Notes: generated from the letters alone by a model not told the origin. A stretch of DNA of 64,000 bases from Levilactobacillus angrenensis (GCF_003946085.1 NZ_RHOB01000010.1:54413-118412), one strand, 5' to 3'. Positions 33,583 through 42,519 are shown, counted from the first letter of the stretch. Program-made: numbers and translations.

Positions 33583-34465
33583 TTGGTGGCGCTGGGTAGT
33601 CGGTGTGTTGGTCGTGTTAGCCATCTTCTTTCCTAGCACGGCGTGGATGCATCAACGTATTACCCAATACAAATCAAATTATAAAACCCCACTGAACCCG
33701 ACCATCATGGTGCCGGGCTCCAGTGCCAGTCAAAATCGTTTCGACAGCCTGATCACGCAACTGCGCCAGGAGACCAAGGTGGCCCACAGTGTGCTAAAGG
33801 TCAAGGTCGCCGAGAACGGTCAGTTGTCCTATACCGGGTCCATTCGTCGCGGTGATAACCAGCCATTCATCGTAATTGCCTTTGAAAATAATCGGGACGG
33901 CTATGAAAATATCAATAAGCAGGCCCGCTGGCTGAACGTGGCGTTTAAGGACCTGGTCAAGACGTATCACTTCAACCATTTCTCGGCATTAGGTCATTCT
34001 AATGGTGGCCTGATTTTGAGCCTATTTTTGGAAAAATACTTTGCCCAGACACCGCGGGTGGACATCGACCGGTTGATGACGATTGCGACGCCGTACAACA
34101 TGGAATCTAATAGTACGACTGAACAAACAGCCATCTTAAAGGAACTGATTGCTGGTCGGCGCCAATTGCCGAAGAAGCTGACCGTGTATTCGGTCGCTGG
34201 CACTGAAAATTATTCAAGTGACGGCACGGTGCCCGCTAACAGCGTGAATCAGGGGAAGTACGTCTTCCAAAATCAGGTGGCCCACTACACGCAGATCACA
34301 GTGACTGGGGATAATACGACCCACTCCGATCTGCCGCAAAATAGACAGATTGTCCTGTTGATTCGGCAATATCTCTTGCAAGAAAATCTTCCTGCCAAGG
34401 AACGGGCCCAGAACCAAGCCGATACCAAACGCCGCTCGATTACCGGCGAGACCGGCCTGCCATAA
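33572..34465 (+). CDS. DUF915 alpha/beta hydrolase, membrane-anchored or secreted
   Basis: A 297-residue protein with an N-terminal hydrophobic segment (WWRWVVGVLVVLAIFF) and an alpha/beta-hydrolase domain. IMVPGSSASQNRFDSLI forms the first strand and oxyanion loop, ALGHSNGGLILSLF holds the nucleophile Ser (GHSNGG), and the His of TTHSDLPQN is the probable third residue. DUF915 proteins are predicted lipases or esterases. Translational overlap with the EIIC gene implies co-expression. The ATG 8 bp from GGGGGG is preferred. Confidence 0.83.
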   Translation: MRRNWWRWVVGVLVVLAIFFPSTAWMHQRITQYKSNYKTPLNPTIMVPGSSASQNRFDSLITQLRQETKVAHSVLKVKVAENGQLSYTGSIRRGDNQPFIVIAFENNRDGYENINKQARWLNVAFKDLVKTYHFNHFSALGHSNGGLILSLFLEKYFAQTPRVDIDRLMTIATPYNMESNSTTEQTAILKELIAGRRQLPKKLTVYSVAGTENYSSDGTVPANSVNQGKYVFQNQVAHYTQITVTGDNTTHSDLPQNRQIVLLIRQYLLQENLPAKERAQNQADTKRRSITGETGLP

Positions 34466-34474
34466 GTATTCTGG

Positions 34475-34480
34475 TATAAT
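34475..34480 (+). promoter_or_regulatory. Extended -10 of the lysR-type gene
   Basis: TGGTATAAT matches the extended -10 form and lies 26 bp before the GTG start. Confidence 0.5.
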
Positions 34481-34506
34481 AAGAAAAAATGGTGGGAGGC
34501 TTTCAC

Positions 34507-35364
34507 GTGAATTTTCGGCAATTGGAGTACTTTTTAGCGGTGGCGAATGCTGGTCAGATTACGGCCGCAGCCCAACAACTGCACATGGCTCAGCCGCCCT
34601 TGAGTTATCAACTCAAGCAATTGGAAGCAGAGCTGGGCGTGACGCTTTTGAATCGCTCGGCAACTGGCACGACCCTCACGCCGGCCGGCCAATTGTTGCG
34701 CGACTATGCCCAGCAATTGCTGGACTTGCGGGAACGGGCCGACAGTCAGGTTCGGTCGCTAGGTCAAGGCTTAGCCGGAGTGTTGTCAGTTGGCGTCATC
34801 TCCTCATCTATCGGTGCCACGCCTAACGCCAAGCTACGGACCCTGACGCGACACTATCCCAAGGTGCAAATTCGCTTGTTTGAAGACAACACCTATGGGC
34901 TGATTGATCGGTTGGCGAAGCGCTTGATTGATGTGGCCATCGTACGGACGCCGTTTACCGCGCCGGGACTGGCTAGTAAGGAATTGGCGACGGAATCCAT
35001 GGTCGCGGTGGTTCCCAAAAAATACGACCATTTTGCGGCCGCGACACTGAAGGTCGAGGATCTGGCTAACGTGCCGCTGATTATCTATCGCCGGTTTGAA
35101 CACCTCTTCCAGACGACCTTTGAATCCAAACAGATGGCACCGTTCATTGCCTGTACTTGCGACGATGCTCGTACCGCTGTTCAATGGGCAGAGTCACGGA
35201 TGGGAGTGGCCGTGGTGCCCCAGTCAGTCGCGGAGCAGACCAGTGGGGCCCAAACGGCTGTCCGGTTGATTCGCTACCAACCGTGGCGAACCACCTTGAA
35301 ACTAGTCTGGCCGGAACAAATTACGCCCAGCCCACTATTGCAGCGATTCATTGATAGTTATTAA
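34507..35364 (+). CDS. LysR-family transcriptional regulator
   Basis: A 285-residue regulator. The N-terminal winged helix FRQLEYFLAVANAGQITAAAQQLHMAQPPLS is the LysR signature, followed by the linker helix and a two-lobed effector domain (SVGVISSSIGA, DVAIVRTPF, GVAVVPQS). LysR proteins usually control an adjacent gene in response to a metabolite. The following genes encode a TauE/SafE permease after a terminator and 300 bp, so sulfur or organic-anion metabolism is a possible link. GTG start after GGGAGG. Confidence 0.92.
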   Translation: MNFRQLEYFLAVANAGQITAAAQQLHMAQPPLSYQLKQLEAELGVTLLNRSATGTTLTPAGQLLRDYAQQLLDLRERADSQVRSLGQGLAGVLSVGVISSSIGATPNAKLRTLTRHYPKVQIRLFEDNTYGLIDRLAKRLIDVAIVRTPFTAPGLASKELATESMVAVVPKKYDHFAAATLKVEDLANVPLIIYRRFEHLFQTTFESKQMAPFIACTCDDARTAVQWAESRMGVAVVPQSVAEQTSGAQTAVRLIRYQPWRTTLKLVWPEQITPSPLLQRFIDSY

Positions 35365-35383
35365 ATATATGCTAAATACAAAA

Positions 35384-35426
35384 TAAGCCACCCAGCCATA
35401 TTTATTTTATATGGCTAGGTGGCTTT
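35384..35426. terminator. Rho-independent terminator
   Basis: AAGCCACCCAGCCATAT pairs with ATATGGCTAGGTGGCTT (one mismatch). Confidence 0.85.
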
Positions 35427-35692
35427 GTGGTGAAAGCGATTCACCGCTAGTGAGGTGGCTGCTACTCATGGCTGGTCACGTGCAGTGGGTAAGGGGTAGT
35501 CAAAAACCTTATTTGGTATTTAGTACACAAACAATAAGAAATATCCTCAAAACTGCTGGAATATCAGGATGAACAATAGTGAACATAATCACAATAAAAT
35601 CAAAAACAGCAAGTTGGCAAACTTGCCGCCAGCCCAGCAAAGGTTGATAATCAATTAAGTAATTTGGATTGATTAGGAGGGACAGCACACTT
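35427..35692 (+). promoter_or_regulatory. AT-rich upstream region of the TauE gene
   Basis: No gene is visible. GCAAGTT-GGCA-AACTTGC (35609-35626) is a perfect 7-bp dyad and the best operator candidate. The AGGAGGG ribosome site closes the region. Confidence 0.4.
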
Positions 35693-36538
35693 ATGATTCA
35701 TACAGCTATTATTATGTTGGCCGTGGGTATCTTCGCCGGAATCGCCGGGGCCATTCTCGGAATTGGTGGGGGCATGATCATCACGCCAATTCTGACCCTG
35801 GGGATGGGATTAGATATTAAATATGCCATTGGGGCCAGCATCATTGCCGTGATTGCGACCAGTTCCGGGTCGACGATTGCTTATTTGCGCGACAACGTCC
35901 TTAATTTACGGGTCGCGATGTTCTTGGAAATCGCGACGACCATCGGGGCCATTGTCGGCGCCCTGTTGACGGGGGTCTTGGACCCGAAGTACCTGTACTT
36001 ACTCTTCGGTTGCCTGTTGGTCTTCTCAGGGTGGAACATGTACCGCAAGCTGCGGCGGGGCCAGGAAGTCTTACAACGGGTCGAACCCGATAAGATTGCG
36101 GCCAAGCTCAAGCTAAACGGCACCTACTTTGACAAGGCGGAAATGAAAGACGTCGATTACCAAGTAGAAAACGTCCCCGCCGGCTTTTCCGTGATGTTTG
36201 GGGCCGGGGTTGCCAGTGGCCTGTTGGGCATTGGCTCCGGGGCCTTCAAGGTGATGGCCTTGGATACCTTCATGAAAATGCCGTTGAAGCCTTCTAGCTC
36301 AACGTCGAACCTGATGATGGGAGTTACTGCGGCCGCTAGTGCAACGGTGTACTTCTTCAACGGTGCCATCTTGCCAGGAATCGCGGTGCCGATGGCCTTG
36401 GGAATCTTGGTGGGGGCTGTGATTGGCTCACGCATCATGCAAGTCTTACCTGCGCGGTGGATTCGCATCGCTTTCATCCCCATCATTTTGTACATTGGGT
36501 TTGAAATGCTATTTAAAGGATTGGGGGTTCACTTCTAA
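35693..36538 (+). CDS. TauE/SafE-family sulfite or organosulfur anion permease
   Basis: A 281-residue membrane protein with about eight helices in two homologous halves, each with a glycine-rich repeat (GIAGAILGIGGGMIITPIL near residue 15 and GVASGLLGIGSGAFKVMAL near 170). This is the TauE/SafE (DUF81) pattern for export of sulfite, sulfoacetate or related anions. Its stop overlaps the next start (TAATG), and the partner is the DUF1634 protein usual for this family in lactobacilli. The ATG is 11 bp from AGGAGGG. Confidence 0.88.
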   Translation: MIHTAIIMLAVGIFAGIAGAILGIGGGMIITPILTLGMGLDIKYAIGASIIAVIATSSGSTIAYLRDNVLNLRVAMFLEIATTIGAIVGALLTGVLDPKYLYLLFGCLLVFSGWNMYRKLRRGQEVLQRVEPDKIAAKLKLNGTYFDKAEMKDVDYQVENVPAGFSVMFGAGVASGLLGIGSGAFKVMALDTFMKMPLKPSSSTSNLMMGVTAAASATVYFFNGAILPGIAVPMALGILVGAVIGSRIMQVLPARWIRIAFIPIILYIGFEMLFKGLGVHF

Positions 36539-36912
36539 TGGAGGAAAAACCAGCAACGGCCAGAGAAATGGCCCAGGTCGAAACAATTATTGGCCGCATC
36601 TTACAAGTCGGCGTTATCTTCTCAGCTATCGTGATGTTGATTGGCCTGGCCCTCTTCTTGATTACGGGCTATTCAGGCTACGCGGGTGATTTTGTGCCCC
36701 GACAAATGGGGATGATTCTCGCCGGCACTTGGCAACTGAAACCTTACGCCATCATGATGTTGGGCGTGTATTGCCTGATTTTAACACCGGTCTTACGGGT
36801 CGTCGTGTCAATTTATGCCTTTTACAAAGAAAAGGATCATTTATACGTGGCCATCACCACTTTGGTTTTAATTATTTTATTAATTGCCTTAGTGATTGGG
36901 GTCAAGGGTTAA
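36538..36912 (+). CDS. DUF1634 membrane protein, partner of the TauE permease
   Basis: A 124-residue protein with a short polar N-terminus and three membrane helices (about residues 22-45, 68-90 and 102-122). DUF1634 genes typically sit directly after TauE/SafE genes, as here with one-base overlap, suggesting a permease subunit. No independent function is known. Confidence 0.85.
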   Translation: MEEKPATAREMAQVETIIGRILQVGVIFSAIVMLIGLALFLITGYSGYAGDFVPRQMGMILAGTWQLKPYAIMMLGVYCLILTPVLRVVVSIYAFYKEKDHLYVAITTLVLIILLIALVIGVKG

Positions 36913-36934
36913 CCACAGAATAGAAGCGTGTCAT

Positions 36935-36968
36935 AGAGTTTGGGACAAAGCCTCCCAAACTCTTTTTT
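36935..36968 (+). terminator. Rho-independent terminator
   Basis: AGAGTTTGGG pairs perfectly with CCCAAACTCT, followed by TTTTTTG. Confidence 0.88.
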
Positions 36969-37099
36969 GTGCATCAACTTTTAATGGCCGAAACCTGCGA
37001 ACTGCCTTTTGGCTCACGCTATTTTGTTGATCAAATTACTTGATTCTGACGGCGGTATGCTAAACTATTAGTAATGAGATTACGAGAGAGGCGACGAGC

Positions 37100-38341
37100 G
37101 TGGGGACACGAAAAACGGAACAGTGGCGGCGAAATTTAGCGGTATTGTGGCTGGGAACTTTTATTGCCGGGATGGGGTTCAGCGAAATCATGCCCTTCAT
37201 CTCGCTATACGTGGATGATCTGGGGACTTTTACCCGGGGGCAACTGACCATGTACAGTGGGGTGACCTATGCGGCGACCTTCCTGGTGATTGCGGTAGTT
37301 TCCCCGTTGTGGGGTAAATTAGCGGACCGTAAAGGCCGGAAATTGATGCTGCTACGGTCCTCGTTGGGGATGGCCATCGTGATTGGAATGATGGGCTTTG
37401 TCAGCAATGTGTGGGAACTGATTGGTCTGCGGTTTCTGCAGGGCTTTTTTGCCGGCTACATTCCCAATGCCAGCGCGCTGATTGCGGCGGAAACGCCCAA
37501 GGCCAAGAGTGGTAATGCGCTGGGCATCCTGACCACGGGGTATGTGAGTGGCAACTTGATTGGACCGGTGCTCGGCGGGATCCTGGCGCAGGTCTTCTCG
37601 ATTCGCTGGACGTTTATTTTGACCGGGATCTTCTTGATCATTGTGTTCTTCTTAAGCGCCACGCTGGTTCACGAACATTTCACGCCTGTCAGCAAGGAGA
37701 AGCAGGCCCAGGCTGGCTTTTGGCTGAAACAGGTCAAGAACCCGACATTGATCGTGGTCCTGCTGGTCTCAACGATGTTTATTCAGATGGGCAACAACTC
37801 CATCACGCCCATCATCAGTCTGTACGTGCGGGAACTCATGCACCACACCGGCCCCATCACGCTGGTCGCCGGGATCATTGCGGCACTGCCCGGGATTTCG
37901 ACGCTGCTAGCGGCACCTAAATTAGGTGAGTACGGTGACCGTCACGGGACCCAGCGCGTGCTGATCTTCGGCTACATCTTTGCCGTGATTATGTACTTCC
38001 CTCAGGGTTTCGTTACCAGTATTTGGCTACTGGGCATCCTGCGTTTCATGATTGGGGTTTCCGACGGGGCCTTGTTCCCCGCAGTGCAAACGATGTTGAC
38101 CAAGAACGCGCCGCAGTCGTTGACTGGGACCGTTTTCAGTTGGAACCAATCCTTTCAAGCCCTCGGCAGTATGCTGGGCGCGATGCTCGGTGGGGTCGTG
38201 GCCAACTGGTTCGATTACAGCGGGGTCTTCACGTTTACCGCGATTACCCTGTTATTAAATTTCTTATTACTGTGGTGGCTCGTCCCCGAAATTCGGCAGT
38301 GGCACGGTTCATCCACTTCAAGGAGCAATGCGCATGACTAA
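37100..38341 (+). CDS. MFS multidrug transporter, DHA1 (PmrA-like)
   Basis: A 413-residue, 12-helix transporter. Motif A is GKLADRKGRKLMLL between helices 2 and 3, and its second-half counterpart is GEYGDRHGTQRVL. The drug-antiporter motif C appears as GYVSGNLIGPVLGGILA. It resembles the PmrA and NorA-like exporters of lactic acid bacteria. The substrate is unknown. GTG start after GAGAGGCGA. The next gene, a (p)ppGpp synthetase, begins 8 bp before this stop, so the two are translationally coupled. Confidence 0.88.
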   Translation: MGTRKTEQWRRNLAVLWLGTFIAGMGFSEIMPFISLYVDDLGTFTRGQLTMYSGVTYAATFLVIAVVSPLWGKLADRKGRKLMLLRSSLGMAIVIGMMGFVSNVWELIGLRFLQGFFAGYIPNASALIAAETPKAKSGNALGILTTGYVSGNLIGPVLGGILAQVFSIRWTFILTGIFLIIVFFLSATLVHEHFTPVSKEKQAQAGFWLKQVKNPTLIVVLLVSTMFIQMGNNSITPIISLYVRELMHHTGPITLVAGIIAALPGISTLLAAPKLGEYGDRHGTQRVLIFGYIFAVIMYFPQGFVTSIWLLGILRFMIGVSDGALFPAVQTMLTKNAPQSLTGTVFSWNQSFQALGSMLGAMLGGVVANWFDYSGVFTFTAITLLLNFLLLWWLVPEIRQWHGSSTSRSNAHD

Positions 38342-38996
38342 TCAAAATTTACCGGTACAATTTCCCAATGACCCGACCTCGTTAAAGGCGCTGGACAATT
38401 TCCGGACGCTGATGCTGAATTACCGCAGTGCCGTGCAGGTCGTGGAGACTAAGATTCATTACCTGGACCAGGAGTATCAAATCCAACATGGCCACACGCT
38501 GGTCGATAGCCTGCAGTCGCGCATCAAGTCGCCCGAAAGTATTTTGGAAAAGGCGCAGCGTAAGCATTTGGACTTCAACTTTGAGTCGTTGCCGCAACAG
38601 ATGCATGACATCGCGGGTATCCGCATCATCGTGCGGTTTGAAGACGATATTTTAGCGATGGAGCGTCGACTGGAAAAGCAACCGGACATCAAGGTGCTGA
38701 AACGCAAGGATTACGTGGCCAAACCTAAAGCCAACGGGTACCGCAGCCTGCATTTGATTTTGGCCATCCCGGTCTATCTGGCGGCTGGCGTGCAGGCGGT
38801 CACGGTCGAGGTTCAGATTCGCACGATTGCGATGAATTTCTGGGCGTCGTTGGAACATGAGCTAAGTTATAAAAAGAACGTACAGCACCAGGACGAGCTA
38901 CGGCGAGAATTGATTGCCAAGGCGGAATTGGTCCATCAATTGGACCAGGACATGAATGGCATCAAGAACCAGATTCGGGCCCAAGAGAATCAGTAG
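38334..38996 (+). CDS. relP: Small alarmone synthetase RelP (YwaC/SAS2 type)
   Basis: A 220-residue GTP pyrophosphokinase with only the synthetase domain. Key segments are SRIKSPESILEKAQRK, HDIAGIRIIVRFEDD, KPKANGYRSLHL and EVQIRTIAMNFWASLEHEL. The QEYQIQHGH start and the KRKDYVAKPKANG form match YwaC/RelP rather than RelQ. It makes (p)ppGpp from GTP or GDP and ATP under cell-wall or alkaline stress in relatives. Co-translation with an MFS exporter may link efflux and envelope stress. The ATG 8 bp from AAGGAGC is used. Confidence 0.9.
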   Translation: MTNQNLPVQFPNDPTSLKALDNFRTLMLNYRSAVQVVETKIHYLDQEYQIQHGHTLVDSLQSRIKSPESILEKAQRKHLDFNFESLPQQMHDIAGIRIIVRFEDDILAMERRLEKQPDIKVLKRKDYVAKPKANGYRSLHLILAIPVYLAAGVQAVTVEVQIRTIAMNFWASLEHELSYKKNVQHQDELRRELIAKAELVHQLDQDMNGIKNQIRAQENQ

Positions 38997-39090
38997 GTTC
39001 GTTCGTAATGAAAGCTTGCAAACAGGTTCACAAATAATACTGACCACCCTTAACCAGTGATACGATAAAAACTGGAGGGAGTGGCAAGCT

Positions 39091-39483
39091 ATGTTGAATC
39101 GAAAAGTATGGATGACATTCGCCGTTGCGGCACTGAGCCTGGGTGCAGGGGTATTCTTGACCCAACCCCAACCAGTGGTCGCACAAGGCGTGACTGCACA
39201 AATTCCGCAAGCTTATCGGGGGCATTGGCGGTTAGCTCATTGTAATTGGTACTTAGCCAAGGGGACTAAGCTGACGATTGGTGCCCGGTCGTTCAAGAGT
39301 AAATTTGGCACGTATCAAGGCGACCAACTGGGCGTGGACATTGCGCCCCAAGCTATCGGGGTCTTTCAAGCGGCCAATGGCATGCAAGTCAGCCCGGAGA
39401 ACACGTTACAGCTTACACATTATCAGCAGCACGTGGCGTTGAAATGGACCTACAACACCGGGGTCGCTTACTATATCAAGTAG
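39091..39483 (+). CDS. Small secreted protein of unknown function
   Basis: A 130-residue exported protein with a signal peptide (hydrophobic core FAVAALSLGAGVFL, cleavage near VVAQG). The mature part, AYRGHWRLAHCNWYLAKG...KWTYNTGVAYYIK, looks like a small beta-barrel (lipocalin-like) and contains one cysteine. I do not recognise the family, although 'YRGTWYS..' proteins of this size are frequent in lactobacilli. Monocistronic, with GGAGGG before the start. Confidence 0.72.
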   Translation: MLNRKVWMTFAVAALSLGAGVFLTQPQPVVAQGVTAQIPQAYRGHWRLAHCNWYLAKGTKLTIGARSFKSKFGTYQGDQLGVDIAPQAIGVFQAANGMQVSPENTLQLTHYQQHVALKWTYNTGVAYYIK

Positions 39484-39518
39484 CTGCGGCTGTGATTTCA
39501 CTAATTTAAGTAGCTAAA

Positions 39519-39556
39519 AAGAGGCGTCACGCAATTTGCGCGGCACCTCTATTTTT
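39519..39556. terminator. Rho-independent terminator between convergent genes
   Basis: AGAGGCGTCACGC pairs imperfectly with GCGCGGCACCTCT, followed by ATTTTTT. Confidence 0.75.
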
Positions 39557-39585
39557 TCTGGTTATTATCTGAGGGTGAAAGGTAA

Positions 39586-40782
39586 TCAGTCAGCCGGTCG
39601 GATCTTTGAGCGGTCCACATCGTGCCGGTGCACGCGGTCCATGGTCCACCGCAATAGGAACGGTGCCAGTAGCGTGGCAACGATGATGGCGGCGACGATG
39701 GCCGAGTAGCGCACCGGTGACATCAATTTAGCTTGATACCCAATCTGGGCGATGATCAGGGCCATTTCACCCCGGGAGACCATCCCCGCACCAACAGCGG
39801 TGGCACTGCCCCAGCTGAAACCAGCTAGTTTGGCACCACTGCCGGCGCCGACTAATTTGGTCAAGACGGCGACAATCGTTAAGACGACGATGAACCCCAG
39901 CTGTTTGCCCAGGCCATTGAAGTCCATGTTCAAGCCAATGCTGACGAAGAAGACCGGGATGAACAGCGCGTAGCCCACGGGTTCAATGTGTCGGTCGACC
40001 GTTGAGCGGGCTGACGTTTGCGAAATAGCGATACCGGCGAAGAAGGCGCCCACCACGTCACTCAAGCCGACCAGTTCGGCCACGTAAGCCATGCCGAAAC
40101 ACAGGATGATGGCCATCAACGTTGGCCCCATCGGAATCATCAGCCGCTCGCCAATCTTGGCCATGTAAGGGGCCAGCCAGCGAACGACAAAGTAGATGGC
40201 CGCAAAATAAATGACCTGCTCAATCGTCGTCAACAGTAGGCTACTGGACTGTGCAGCGCTTTCGCCGACCGCCGTACCCGTCGTACTGACCAGCACACTC
40301 AGAATAATCACGGCCAGGACGTCGTCGACCACGGCCGCTCCAAGGATGGTGGTGCCTTCCTGGCTGTTCAACGCGTTCATTTCCTTGAGGACTTCTACGG
40401 AAATGGAGACCGACGTTGCGGCGAAAATCACACTGATGAACAGACTTTCCGTCGTGCCCAAATTGTACAGCATCCCCACGGCATAGGTCCCAATCACGGG
40501 GATCAAGACCCCCATCAAAGCCACCAGTACGCTGGGCTTCAGGTAGCGTTTCAACAGCTGCAAGTCACTTTCCAACCCGGCGATAAACATTAAAATAATC
40601 ACGCCGATTTCCGCAAAGCTCTCCAGCGAATGGGATAGGGTGATCCAGCCCAATAACGCCGGTCCGACCAGCACACCGACCAACAGCTGACCAATCACGG
40701 CCGGAATCCCAATGCGGGTACAATAATGGCCGACCACGGTCGTTGCCAATAAAATTAAGGTTAAGTCTTTTAATAATTCCAC
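39586..40782 (-). CDS. Na+/H+ (cation/proton) antiporter, CPA2/NapA type
   Basis: A 398-residue antiporter with 12-13 membrane helices. The tandem aspartates in AAVVDDVLAVIIL (ion site), GPALLGWI, IAGLESDLQLLK and FFVSIGLNMDF are the CPA2/NapA signatures. It exchanges Na+ or K+ for protons and supports pH and salt tolerance. It lacks a C-terminal RCK domain. The start is a GTG 6 bp from GGGAGG. The frame stays open 31 codons further upstream through a hairpin-rich leader with no better site. Confidence 0.88.
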   Translation of the reverse strand: MELLKDLTLILLATTVVGHYCTRIGIPAVIGQLLVGVLVGPALLGWITLSHSLESFAEIGVIILMFIAGLESDLQLLKRYLKPSVLVALMGVLIPVIGTYAVGMLYNLGTTESLFISVIFAATSVSISVEVLKEMNALNSQEGTTILGAAVVDDVLAVIILSVLVSTTGTAVGESAAQSSSLLLTTIEQVIYFAAIYFVVRWLAPYMAKIGERLMIPMGPTLMAIILCFGMAYVAELVGLSDVVGAFFAGIAISQTSARSTVDRHIEPVGYALFIPVFFVSIGLNMDFNGLGKQLGFIVVLTIVAVLTKLVGAGSGAKLAGFSWGSATAVGAGMVSRGEMALIIAQIGYQAKLMSPVRYSAIVAAIIVATLLAPFLLRWTMDRVHRHDVDRSKIRPAD

Positions 40783-40923
40783 AAGTTGCCTCCCTTTGCA
40801 CGAAAAAAGCGCCCGCCAAAACGGTCCCCCCAACCCAAGGAGGACACCGTTCTTGAAAGCAGCCGCTTCAACCATCTCATTTTCAGTTAGTCATAGTATA
40901 CTTGAATTCCCGTCACCCCGCAA
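40783..40923 (-). promoter_or_regulatory. Promoter and hairpin leader of the NapA-type antiporter
   Basis: On the minus strand TTGCGG and TATACT (40895-40900) are 17 bp apart. The roughly 105-nt leader has a stable hairpin (GAACGGTGTCCTCC with GGGGACCGTT, 40818-40853) directly followed by TTTT, and then a second T6 run at 40803-40808. This looks like an intrinsic terminator inside the leader, suggesting attenuation or an RNA switch. No named riboswitch was recognised. Confidence 0.55.
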
Positions 40924-41024
40924 CCCAGACGCATTCCGAGGAGAAATTTCTGGAGCAAGCAAAACTTAACTACCCGCTCAGCCGTTAATCGTGGTAAACT
41001 AATAACGATTGTGAGGTGACACGT

Positions 41025-41225
41025 GTGAAGTGGCTTGAATCTAATTTAGTCGTGATCTTTTGGTCCGTTATCTTCGGCGAAGTTATGGGTTACATCGGTG
41101 GTACGTTGGAACAAATGACTTGGGAACCCATGAAAATTGGGATCTGGATGGCAGTTATCGCCGTGATCGCGGTCAACGGGATCACGCTACTTAGCCGTGA
41201 CGACCAAGCTTCCAGTGAAAAATAA
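41025..41225 (+). CDS. DUF2929 (YjzD-like) small membrane protein
   Basis: A 66-residue protein with two membrane helices (LVVIFWSVIFGEVMGYIGG and IGIWMAVIAVIAVNGITLL). The first helix and 'GEVMGYIGG' match the DUF2929 family, whose function is unknown. GTG start after GAGGTG, with TGGTAAACT as an extended -10 about 30 bp upstream. Monocistronic, with a terminator after the stop. Confidence 0.75.
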   Translation: MKWLESNLVVIFWSVIFGEVMGYIGGTLEQMTWEPMKIGIWMAVIAVIAVNGITLLSRDDQASSEK

Positions 41226-41250
41226 TTCACGTTAAGCATGATCGATAAAC

Positions 41251-41279
41251 CGAGCCTTGGCGAATGCTGAGGCTTTTTA
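41251..41279 (+). terminator. Rho-independent terminator
   Basis: AGCCT..GC pairs with GC..AGGCT around GAAT, then TTTTTATTTT. Confidence 0.75.
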
Positions 41280-41367
41280 TTTTGGGCAAAAATCCAATTC
41301 CAATTGGGACAGTAAGTATGCTACACTGCGATTGTAAGAGCTTTCAATACAGATAGGAGTGCCCCTC

Positions 41368-41991
41368 ATGTTGCAGACCATCCTGACCGCCATCATGCTA
41401 TATACCGCTACCGCCGTGGATTTACTGGTTATCTTGCTGATTTATTTTGCCCGAGTGACCGACCAACGGCAGATTCGAGACATTTATCTGGGCCAATACC
41501 TGGGGTCGCTGACGCTGATTGCGGTGAGCCTGTTCTTTGCCTTTGTCTTACATTACGTGCCTGAGAAATGGCTGCTGGGCTTGCTGGGATTGATTCCCAT
41601 CTACTTCGGGATTCGGGTCTGGTTCGTGGCAGACACTGGCGAAGAGCGGGCGGAATCACGCTTGAACAACAAGGGCCTCAGCAAATTGACGGAGACCGTT
41701 GCCATCGTGACGATTGGAAGCTGTGGGGCCGATAATTTGGGACTGTTCGTTCCGTACTTCGTGACCCTCGACCATGCCCAGCTGGCGGTGACACTACTGA
41801 CGTTTGTGGTCATGATTTATCTGCTGGTTTTCAGCGCCCAGAAAATTTCCTGCCTACCGCGAATCGGCGAGTTCATCGAGCGCTACAATCGGTGGGTGAT
41901 TTCGGCCATTTACATTGGACTGGGGCTTTTTATCATTCTGGACAACGGCACGATTACGCAGTTGCTGCGGTTCTTACGAACGATAAACTAG
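41368..41991 (+). CDS. CadD-family cadmium resistance transporter
   Basis: A 207-residue membrane protein with five or six helices. The family segments ATAVDLLVILLIYFA near the start and TIGSCGADNLGLFVPYFVTL near residue 120 are present, and the central loop is charged. CadD proteins confer cadmium tolerance, probably by efflux. Members of the same family are also annotated generally as LysE-like permeases. There is no CadC-type regulator nearby. The ATG follows TAGGAG. Copy D of the structured repeat is inserted right after the stop, before the terminator. Confidence 0.85.
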   Translation: MLQTILTAIMLYTATAVDLLVILLIYFARVTDQRQIRDIYLGQYLGSLTLIAVSLFFAFVLHYVPEKWLLGLLGLIPIYFGIRVWFVADTGEERAESRLNNKGLSKLTETVAIVTIGSCGADNLGLFVPYFVTLDHAQLAVTLLTFVVMIYLLVFSAQKISCLPRIGEFIERYNRWVISAIYIGLGLFIILDNGTITQLLRFLRTIN

Positions 41992-42020
41992 CAGCCGGCA
42001 GCGGCCAGTATAATTTTTAA

Positions 42021-42461
42021 CTGAAGGTTGAAAGAAGAAAATCAGCTAGAAGCATTGTCACCACACGATTCATGGCGTAAGAATTAGTCGTTTACAGCTT
42101 CGTAGTTTGAGCTGGCCGCCTACCGTCCGCCAACTATGGGTTGGAACGCGGCGGACCGGACCGAGCCTGAAAAGCGGTCTCGGCCTCGCTTTGAGCCGGA
42201 AACCCACGTCTCAAAGACGCCAGTTGTCTAAGCGGCATGAAGCACACCGCTAAGACAACTTCCACGGCTGAACCCATATTTGGCAACTCTCGGCTACAAG
42301 TGTGCTTGCTAGTAACAGTTGGTTTAGCCACAGGTAGCGGCTGATTTAACAACTAGTCTTTAACTAAGACAAGATTGCAGGCTTCTGGTTTCACTAGTTC
42401 TGGTGGACAAAACGCTGTTGATTCGGGAGTCAAGACATTAATTCAACTTTCAACCTTTAGT
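42021..42461. mobile_element. Complete MITE-like structured repeat, copy D (441 bp), forward orientation
   Basis: Ends are CTGAAGGTTGAAAG (42021-42034) and CTTTCAACCTTTAG (42448-42461). Both sides carry the 7-bp duplication TTTTTAA (42014-42020, 42462-42468). Inside, the left module is complete: outer helix CCAACTATGGGTT/AACCCATATTTGG and hairpin AGTTGTCTAAGCGG/CCGCTAAGACAACT. The right module is deleted between about 42370 and 42380. The element sits between cadD and the shared terminator at 42481, so cadD transcripts would contain it. Confidence 0.88.
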
Positions 42462-42480
42462 TTTTAAATAATGATAACGC

Positions 42481-42519
42481 AAAAAACAGCCACCGCAAGA
42501 AAATCGCGGTGGCTGTTTT
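42481..42519. terminator. Bidirectional rho-independent terminator
   Basis: AAAACAGCCACCGC pairs perfectly with GCGGTGGCTGTTTT. It serves cadD and, on the other strand, the yfhO-like gene. Confidence 0.9.
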
